Part shown: positions 1-4,350 of the stretch, piece after piece
How the letters are laid out: the number at the start of each line of letters is the position of its first letter
Numbering within the stretch: the stretch's first letter is position 1
NCBI GenBank assembly: GCA_947073895.1
Contig: CAMTNN010000114.1
Location: 1 to 5,349 of the forward strand
Direction of reading: 5' to 3'
Origin: an uncultured cyanobacterium
GTDB lineage: Bacteria; Cyanobacteriota; Vampirovibrionia; Gastranaerophilales; Gastranaerophilaceae
DNA: 5,349 bases
Program-made: the position numbers and the translations under genes
Notes under the pieces: generated by a model
The model's input: only the letters and a program-made list of their open reading frames with translations
Told to the model about the DNA's origin: nothing
Database searches by the model: none

Positions 1-1
1 A

Positions 2-61
2 AGCGCAAGTCTATTAGCAACTGCTAACCAAACTCCTGCACTGGCATTACAATTATTATAA
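2..61 (+). CDS. Possible C-terminal end of an unidentified gene (partial at left edge)
   Basis: An open plus-strand frame enters from the left edge and closes with TAA at 59-61. It gives 19 residues rich in Ala and Leu, ending in ALALQLL. If real, it is the tail of a gene convergent with the minus-strand operon, and the two stop codons lie 4 bases apart (59-61 and 66-68). The stretch is too short to assign to a family, and an open run of 19 codons can occur by chance. The other two plus frames contain stops within the first 27 bases. The amphipathic Ala/Leu-rich composition looks protein-like, but that is the only support. Confidence 0.3.
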   Translation, partial: SASLLATANQTPALALQLL

Positions 62-65
62 AATA

Positions 66-878
66 CTATTTTTTTATAATCATTAATGATTTTAGTGCTC
101 GTCCTGTATCGCCAGACTCTTGAGTTGAAACAACATGGATTTTTTTGTAATCCAAAGAAGTCGAGCTTCCACCATCAAAAGCCATTGCACTATCTAAACC
201 GTGGCTTGCGCATAAATCACGTGCTTCATATATTGTCATCGGATGTTCATTAGTTACAACAAAAATATGAACTTCCTGCTCACCTTTCGGAAGAGATTTT
301 ATTCCTATTAAAGTTCTTGGAGTTTTATGCAATACACTTGCAGATTCTCGTATTATATTTCCTTCTTTATCTTTTAAAATAAAAAATTCTTCCTCCAGTC
401 TCAAATTAGGCAGCAATTGAGGACCTGCCTGCGCAGATGTTACAACAGAGCACATAAAATCTACTTTAGCATTGTGCTGCGCGATTTCATATTTCAGTTT
501 ACTATCACAATCTAAAATCCTAAATTCTGTGCGATTAAGAATCTTCGTTAGATTTTGGTGCAAAGCCGGGTTATAATTAATATTTTCATTAAACAACGGG
601 TCTTCAACGGTTTGTGAATCGTTAACAATATAAGAAATTGTTTTTTGATTCTTCGGATCAAAGAATCCGGTATTAATCGTTAATTGAGAATTAGCGTTAT
701 TATGAGCTTCTCTATTAGTAATCAAATTTGAAGAAGAAACAAACTGAATTTTCTTCTTAATTTTCTCCCCGCTCAAAACAACATGGTAAATACCATCATC
801 ATAATTTACTTCAATAGGAGCAGCTGAAGCAGTTCCAATAAAAAACAACAAGCTCAAAATAACTAAAATTTTCTTCAT
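66..878 (-). CDS. Secreted phosphodiester glycosidase-family protein (NAGPA-like domain)
   Basis: A 270-residue exported protein. I chose the ATG at 876-878 because it opens with a typical signal peptide (two Lys, then a hydrophobic core at about residues 4-16, with an Ala-Ser-Ala-Ala cleavage region near 17-20). It is also preceded by GAGGGA (887-892) at 8 bases. An in-frame ATG at 917 would add 13 residues in front of the signal and overlap the upstream gene. Family motifs appear in order: NTGFFDP (69-75), PRTLIGI (187-193), a TIYEARDLCASHGLDSA helix (about 215-231) and DGGSST (235-240). These fit the phosphodiester glycosidase domain named after human N-acetylglucosamine-1-phosphodiester alpha-N-acetylglucosaminidase, which cleaves sugar phosphodiesters. 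The substrate here is unknown. It is the third gene of the lptB operon, with one base between the lptF/G stop and its ATG, so it probably acts on an envelope glycan. No convincing terminator follows it. Confidence 0.85.
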   Translation of the reverse strand: MKKILVILSLLFFIGTASAAPIEVNYDDGIYHVVLSGEKIKKKIQFVSSSNLITNREAHNNANSQLTINTGFFDPKNQKTISYIVNDSQTVEDPLFNENINYNPALHQNLTKILNRTEFRILDCDSKLKYEIAQHNAKVDFMCSVVTSAQAGPQLLPNLRLEEEFFILKDKEGNIIRESASVLHKTPRTLIGIKSLPKGEQEVHIFVVTNEHPMTIYEARDLCASHGLDSAMAFDGGSSTSLDYKKIHVVSTQESGDTGRALKSLMIIKK

Positions 879-879
879 A

Positions 880-2004
880 TTATAAATCCCTCGATTTGTA
901 AAACGCAATAATTGCACCTAAAAACGCCAACGGCGGGAATGATGCAGTAATAAACGGATGTAAAACTCCTTTTTCTGCCAATAAGTCAAAGAAAGGAAGT
1001 GTTATATAGTATACAAAGATACATCCAATTGCAATAGTAAATCCTATTAATCTCTGTTCACGCGGTTTAGAGAAGCCTAACAAACAGCCCATAATCGCAA
1101 GCAGCACACATACGAACGGATGGAAAAATCTTTGCAAATATTTATTAAGCATTAACCTATAATCCTCATCCAAATGTTCCTGTTTTAACAATTTCACATA
1201 CTGATGCAAGTCTTTATTATTAATATCTCTATCACGTTTAGTTGAATTTATCATTATGCTATAAGCATTTGAAGCAGCATCACCTTTCAAAATATCAACA
1301 GAATCAATCTTCTTAACTGATTTAAAAATACCCTCTTCATCAATTATATAAGAAGTAATATCAGTTAAATTCCAACAAGGCTCGCCTTCTTTTGTTGTAC
1401 CAAGTTTGCCATGCTCTGCAACCATAATATTTTCAAGTCCGTGTAAATCATCAAATACTTGTTGAGAAAAATCCATTACAATAACGTCAGACATATCGCC
1501 GTTTAAGAATTTTGAGACAATAACTGCTGTTGCCGGATGCCCTTTTTCGTCTTTTTGAGTATAAATAAATTGCGTAAGCATTCTGCTGCCTTTAATTTCC
1601 TGCAATTTCTGGCACGAATTCGGAATCCATTTATCATAAGTTACAAAACAAAGATAAGTAACTATAAAGCTTAGCACAAGCAGCGGTCGTAAAATTCTTG
1701 AAAAAGACATCCCAACAGCTCTAAATATAGTTAATTCCGAGTCTTTACTCAATTTATCAAATGTAAATAACGAGCCCAATAACAAGCCTACAGGAAAAGC
1801 TTTACCCATAATTTTAGGTAACTCATAGAACAATACCAGAGCTCCTGTTTGAGCTGACATATCACCCGACAGAACTTTTTTAATAGTATTCAAAAGCATT
1901 TCGGGAGCAATCCATACAATTGTAAACAGCAAAATAGCCACAATTGTTGTCGAAAGCACCTGCATAAAAATATATCTGTCATATACGGTAAAAAACTTTT
2001 TCAT
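880..2004 (-). CDS. lptF/G: LptF/LptG-family lipopolysaccharide export permease (YjgP/YjgQ)
   Basis: An inner-membrane permease of the LPS transport ABC system: it pairs with LptB, extracts LPS from the inner membrane and passes it to the periplasmic bridge. The 374 residues are close to the usual length of about 360. The layout is the family's: a DRYIF opening, TM1 about 12-34, TM2 about 56-82, the conserved cytoplasmic SELTIFRAVGMS stretch (89-100) thought to contact LptB, TM3 about 104-123, a periplasmic domain about 130-290 (the jellyroll position), then TM4 about 297-311, TM5 about 319-338 and TM6 about 350-370. Sequence alone does not separate LptF from LptG, and no second permease is present. 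It starts 2 bases after the lptB stop. The nearest Shine-Dalgarno-like AAGGA (2020-2024) is 15 bases away, which is long and suggests translational coupling to lptB. The stop is followed after one base by the next gene. Confidence 0.92.
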   Translation of the reverse strand: MKKFFTVYDRYIFMQVLSTTIVAILLFTIVWIAPEMLLNTIKKVLSGDMSAQTGALVLFYELPKIMGKAFPVGLLLGSLFTFDKLSKDSELTIFRAVGMSFSRILRPLLVLSFIVTYLCFVTYDKWIPNSCQKLQEIKGSRMLTQFIYTQKDEKGHPATAVIVSKFLNGDMSDVIVMDFSQQVFDDLHGLENIMVAEHGKLGTTKEGEPCWNLTDITSYIIDEEGIFKSVKKIDSVDILKGDAASNAYSIMINSTKRDRDINNKDLHQYVKLLKQEHLDEDYRLMLNKYLQRFFHPFVCVLLAIMGCLLGFSKPREQRLIGFTIAIGCIFVYYITLPFFDLLAEKGVLHPFITASFPPLAFLGAIIAFYKSRDL

Positions 2005-2006
2005 AT

Positions 2007-2732
2007 TTAGAGTTTGAAATCCTTTCCTAAATAAAACTCTTTAGCAACAGGGTCGTTAGCTACATCTTTACTCTTACCTTGAATTTTAATTTTACCGTCA
2101 AATATTACATAAGCTCTGTCTGTAATAGATAATGTCGCTTTAGGATTGTGGTCAGTAATCAAGACACCTAAGCCTTTATCTTCTGAAATCTTTCTGATAT
2201 TTTCCTTAATTTCGCCGATTGCAATAGGGTCAATTCCGGCAAACGGTTCGTCAAGAAGCATAAAATCAGGACTTGCAGCCAGTGCTCTTGCAATTTCAAC
2301 ACGACGTCTTTCTCCGCCTGATAATGCTATTGCAGGATATTTTCTTAATCTTTCTACCCCAAATTCATTCAATAATTCTTCAAGCTTAGCTTTCTTTTCG
2401 TTAACAGTCAGTTTGTCATTCATTTCCAAAACAAGCTGTATATTTTCTTCAACCGTAAGTTTTCTGAAAATAGAGTTTTCCTGTGGAAGATAACCAATTC
2501 CAGCTTTGGCACGTAAATTCATCGGCCAAGTTGTAATTTCCTGTCCATCAATAAACACATGTCCTGAATTTGGTTTTACAAGTCCTACAATCATATAAAA
2601 TGTAGTTGTTTTACCTGCTCCGTTAGGCCCCAAAAGACAAACAACTTCACCTTTATCCATATAAAATGAGTTGTCATTTACAACATATCTATCACCGTAT
2701 ATCTTAACGAGATTTTTAGCTTCTATTCTCAT
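2007..2732 (-). CDS. lptB: LptB, lipopolysaccharide export system ATP-binding protein
   Basis: The cytoplasmic ATPase that powers LPS extraction and transport by LptB2FG. Its 241 residues equal the length of the E. coli protein. Visible motifs are Walker A GPNGAGKT (35-42), Q-loop GYLPQENSIFRKL (80-92, Gln84) with the LptB-specific SIFR stretch, signature LSGGERRRVEIARAL (137-151), Walker B FMLLDEP (157-163, catalytic Glu162), D-loop GID (166-168) and H-loop TDHN (His195). The C-terminal YLGKDF is also typical of LptB and separates it from other ABC ATPases such as LivF. It is the first gene of the operon. The start ATG (2730-2732) has a GGGGAG ribosome site (2737-2742) four bases upstream. 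No lptA or lptC lies in the window: upstream is a divergent, unrelated gene. All catalytic motifs look intact. Confidence 0.97.
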   Translation of the reverse strand: MRIEAKNLVKIYGDRYVVNDNSFYMDKGEVVCLLGPNGAGKTTTFYMIVGLVKPNSGHVFIDGQEITTWPMNLRAKAGIGYLPQENSIFRKLTVEENIQLVLEMNDKLTVNEKKAKLEELLNEFGVERLRKYPAIALSGGERRRVEIARALAASPDFMLLDEPFAGIDPIAIGEIKENIRKISEDKGLGVLITDHNPKATLSITDRAYVIFDGKIKIQGKSKDVANDPVAKEFYLGKDFKL

Positions 2733-2772
2733 CTAACTCCCCTTTTTAGAACATGATACAACAAATACGAAC

Positions 2773-2786
2773 TTTACAATTGTAAA
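2773..2786. promoter_or_regulatory. Perfect 14-bp palindrome, candidate operator
   Basis: TTTACAATTGTAAA is perfectly self-complementary and lies over the predicted start point of the lptB operon, about 41-54 bases upstream of the lptB ATG. Its core TACA-N2-TGTA has the form of operators bound by BlaI/CopY-type winged-helix repressors. No such regulator is in the window, so the regulator is unknown. AT-rich DNA also produces short palindromes by chance. Confidence 0.3.
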
Positions 2787-2788
2787 CT

Positions 2789-2817
2789 TTTATTAAGATA
2801 TCGTTCAAAAAAGTCAA
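2789..2817 (-). promoter_or_regulatory. Candidate sigma-70-type promoter for the lptB operon
   Basis: On the minus strand, TTGACT (2812-2817) matches the -35 consensus at 5 of 6 bases. AATAAA (2789-2794), 17 bases away, matches the -10 consensus at 4 of 6. Transcription would start near 2782, giving a leader of about 50 bases before lptB. The -10 is weak, and this AT-rich tract offers other choices (TAATAA with a 16-base spacer). Confidence 0.4.
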
Positions 2818-2849
2818 TTTAGAAATCTTGAAATACTTTATATTCATGT

Positions 2850-2881
2850 AAGGTTAAAAAGGTTTATTTAATTAAAAGGTT
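2850..2881 (+). repeat. Three AAGGTT direct repeats in the leader of the Met/Gly-rich gene
   Basis: AAGGTT occurs at 2850-2855, 2859-2864 and 2876-2881 (starts 9 and 17 bases apart), each in an AT-rich setting. The last copy ends 5 bases before the strong ribosome site AGGAGGT (2887-2893). They could be regulator half-sites or upstream ribosome standby sequence; neither can be shown from the sequence. No clear promoter was found: TTTAAT (2867-2872) resembles a -10 but lacks a good -35. Confidence 0.35.
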
Positions 2882-2897
2882 ACAGTAGGAGGTCGCT

Positions 2898-3893
2898 ATG
2901 ACTTACGGTCTTGGCATATCAGGAATAGGAAATGGTCTCGGAACTTACGGACTTGGAGCCGGAAGCAGTTACGGGTCTTACGATCAATATATGCCATCGA
3001 TGCTTGGAATGGGTATGGGAGGATACAATCCGGCATTCGGCATGAGCGCGATGGGCGGTCTTGGAATGACAGGCATGATGGGTATGGGCGGAATGATGGG
3101 TATGTATAATCCGCTTTATTATACTCAAATGCAAGGAGCTGCTGAACAAATACAAGCACAACACAACGGAGCTATGCATGCTACATTAATGAATAATGAA
3201 GTATCTGCTCACAGAGAAACAGATTCAGCTCTTATTCAAAAGATTTTAACAAACGGTGATGTTCATCAAGGTATCCAAAACTTATACAACAAAGTTAGAG
3301 AAGGTGATCAAGACGGAATTTGTCAGGAGTTTGATAAATTAAAAAACTATATTTATAATACATATCAAGACGAACTTAAAGCAAGGGGAGATAAAACAAA
3401 CCCTTCAACAGCAGCAACAGAAATTATAGAAAAAATCTACGGAAACATAATTTCTACTCAAACCGGTGAAATTTGTGACTTGAGAAGTGATATTCAAAGA
3501 TATGGTGACGGCTCGACTATGAACGGTTTCATGAGCGGATTCAGACAAGGAAACCACACAAGATACGTGGACCAAACCTTAAGTCATTGTTTTGGATTAC
3601 AAATTGACCAAAAACAATCAAAAGATAATAGAAAAGCTATTGCAACAGGAGTCGGTAGAGGCGCAAGTGCACTTGAAAAAGGCGCTTACGGTTTAGCAGG
3701 CGGTGCTGCTGCATACACAATTGGGTACGGAGTATGGAAGGGTATTTCCAGCCTTTGGGGTGGTGCTAAGAATGTCAAATTCAGTACAAAATGGCTTGGA
3801 AAAGCCGCCGTAATCGGTGCTTTAGTCGGTGCAGCTGCAGATATTTGGTGGCAAGTTTCAGGCTCTAGAGATTCTTCTTCAAACGCAGCTTAA
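2898..3893 (+). CDS. Unrecognised Gly/Met-rich protein with C-terminal glycine-rich hydrophobic segments
   Basis: I recognise no family for this 331-residue protein. The start is secure: AGGAGGT (2887-2893) sits 4 bases before the ATG. Residues 1-75 are low-complexity, with 23 Gly and 14 Met, many Tyr, Leu and Ser, no Lys, Arg or His, and a single acidic residue. TYGLG occurs twice (2-6, 16-20) and YNP twice (43-45, 70-72) around the Met/Gly block. Residues about 76-250 are polar and mostly helix-like, with three scattered Cys (ICQ, ICD, HCF). Two glycine-rich hydrophobic segments follow, about 262-280 and 302-318, separated by a basic stretch (KNVKFSTKWLGK) and ending in a Ser-rich tail. They could be short membrane hairpins or glycine-zipper helices. 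There is no signal peptide. The gene stands alone: divergent from lptB, closed by its own terminator, with a tRNA downstream. GC is clearly higher over the N-terminal region because of GGN codons. Confidence 0.85.
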   Translation: MTYGLGISGIGNGLGTYGLGAGSSYGSYDQYMPSMLGMGMGGYNPAFGMSAMGGLGMTGMMGMGGMMGMYNPLYYTQMQGAAEQIQAQHNGAMHATLMNNEVSAHRETDSALIQKILTNGDVHQGIQNLYNKVREGDQDGICQEFDKLKNYIYNTYQDELKARGDKTNPSTAATEIIEKIYGNIISTQTGEICDLRSDIQRYGDGSTMNGFMSGFRQGNHTRYVDQTLSHCFGLQIDQKQSKDNRKAIATGVGRGASALEKGAYGLAGGAAAYTIGYGVWKGISSLWGGAKNVKFSTKWLGKAAVIGALVGAAADIWWQVSGSRDSSSNAA

Positions 3894-3924
3894 AAAAATA
3901 ACCTTAATCCTTTTAACCATAAAT

Positions 3925-3955
3925 AAAAGACGGATTTGTTTAAATCCGTCTTTTT
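3925..3955 (+). terminator. Intrinsic terminator of the Met/Gly-rich gene
   Basis: GACGGATTT (3929-3937) pairs perfectly with AAATCCGTC (3942-3950) around a 4-base loop. Four further A-T pairs extend the base, and a T run follows at 3951-3955. It begins about 30 bases after the stop codon. The A tract on the 5' side means it could also work on the minus strand, but no minus-strand gene ends here. Confidence 0.9.
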
Positions 3956-3976
3956 CAACAATTTTAATTTACCCTC

Positions 3977-4004
3977 TTGACAAACTGCCTTGATATCATA
4001 TTAT
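3977..4004 (+). promoter_or_regulatory. Promoter of tRNA-Gln
   Basis: A perfect -35 TTGACA (3977-3982) is followed after 16 bases by TATTAT (3999-4004), matching the -10 consensus at 4 of 6. Transcription would start near 4011, leaving a short leader before the mature tRNA at 4019. TTATAT and TATAAA registers overlap, so the exact -10 is uncertain. Confidence 0.65.
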
Positions 4005-4018
4005 ATAAAAGTACCCAA

Positions 4019-4094
4019 TGGGACGTCGCCAAGTGGTAAGGCAGCTGGTTTTGGTCCAGCCATCTCGGAGGTTCGAATCCTTCCGTCCCAGCCA
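4019..4094 (+). tRNA. tRNA-Gln (anticodon TTG)
   Basis: A full cloverleaf can be folded by eye. The acceptor stem TGGGACG (4019-4025) pairs with CGTCCCA (4084-4090). The D arm has the stem GCC/GGC. The anticodon stem GCTGG/CCAGC encloses the loop TTTTGGT with anticodon TTG at 4051-4053, reading CAA and by wobble CAG. The T arm GGAGG/CCTTC has one G-T pair around TTCGAAT. The U1-A72 pair at the top of the acceptor stem is typical of bacterial tRNA-Gln. The discriminator is G4091 and the CCA end is encoded (4092-4094). It is a single-gene transcript between its own promoter and terminator. Confidence 0.97.
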
Positions 4095-4097
4095 ATT

Positions 4098-4122
4098 AAG
4101 AGCCGAAAGGCTCTTTTTTTTT
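4098..4122 (+). terminator. Intrinsic terminator of tRNA-Gln
   Basis: AAGAGCC (4098-4104) and GGCTCTT (4109-4115) form a 7-bp stem with a GAAA tetraloop (4105-4108). The T run extends to 4122. It begins 3 bases after the CCA end, a normal arrangement for a monocistronic tRNA. Confidence 0.93.
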
Positions 4123-4350
4123 GTATATTGAAATCTTACAGAACTTGTATTTTATCGTTTACTTTGATTATCGCAGTTAGTTTGATTTTATCTCTAAAAA
4201 GCATAAACCATATTGAGTTTTAGTTGTCCGTTATAGTTTGAGATAGAAAAATCAAACCGTATTTCAAATTAAAATATTTTAAATAATTTTTAATAGCAAA
4301 AAAAATTTTAGAGGTTTTCATATAAAAAAATAGTACTTAAGGAGAATATT
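4123..4350 (+). other. AT-rich intergenic leader before the ankyrin-like gene
   Basis: This spacer of 228 bases holds no gene I can support. It contains an inverted repeat (4180-4257), a perfect AT-only palindrome TTAAAATATTTTAA (4269-4282) and the strong ribosome site AAGGAG (4339-4344), six bases before the ATG at 4351. TATAAA at 4321-4326 could be a -10, but I find no matching -35. The promoter of the downstream gene is therefore unassigned. Confidence 0.5.
4180..4257. repeat. Imperfect inverted repeat upstream of the ankyrin-like gene
   Basis: GTTTGATTTTATCTC (4180-4194) is complementary to GAGATAGAAAAATCAAAC (4240-4257) except for a 3-base bulge. That gives a 15-bp stem around a loop of about 45 bases. 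There is no T run after it, so it is not an ordinary terminator. A related TTTGATTATC lies just upstream, at about 4163-4172. It could be a structured leader or paired regulator sites, but the AT-rich context lowers its significance. Confidence 0.4.

Noticed and set aside
14..27. Inverted repeat TTAGCA-AC-TGCTAA as a terminator of the lpt operon
   Set aside because: The loop is only 2 bases and no T run follows on the minus strand. It also lies inside a possible plus-strand coding tail.
78..91. Perfect palindrome AATCATTAATGATT near the end of the glycosidase gene
   Set aside because: It lies within the last coding codons, is AT-only apart from one base pair, and has no loop or T run in the right place for termination.
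879..917. Upstream ATG that would extend the phosphodiester glycosidase by 13 residues
   Set aside because: It overlaps the end of lptF/G and puts a polar extension before a classic signal peptide. The ATG at 878 has a good ribosome site.
2146..2493. A 115-codon plus-strand open frame
   Set aside because: It is antisense to the highly conserved core of lptB, including the signature and Walker B regions, and has no start signals of its own.
2896..3179. Two minus-strand open frames of 86-87 codons opposite the start of the Met/Gly-rich gene
   Set aside because: Both mirror the repetitive Gly/Met coding sequence. They are His-, Ser- or Pro-rich shadows, while the plus-strand frame has a strong ribosome site and terminator.
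3990..4223. A 77-codon plus-strand open frame
   Set aside because: It runs straight through the tRNA-Gln and its terminator, has no ribosome site, and its product is the chance translation of the tRNA.
4269..4282. Palindrome TTAAAATATTTTAA in the spacer
   Set aside because: It contains only A and T in a very AT-rich spacer, so chance occurrence is likely. It is noted in the spacer entry but not claimed as an operator.
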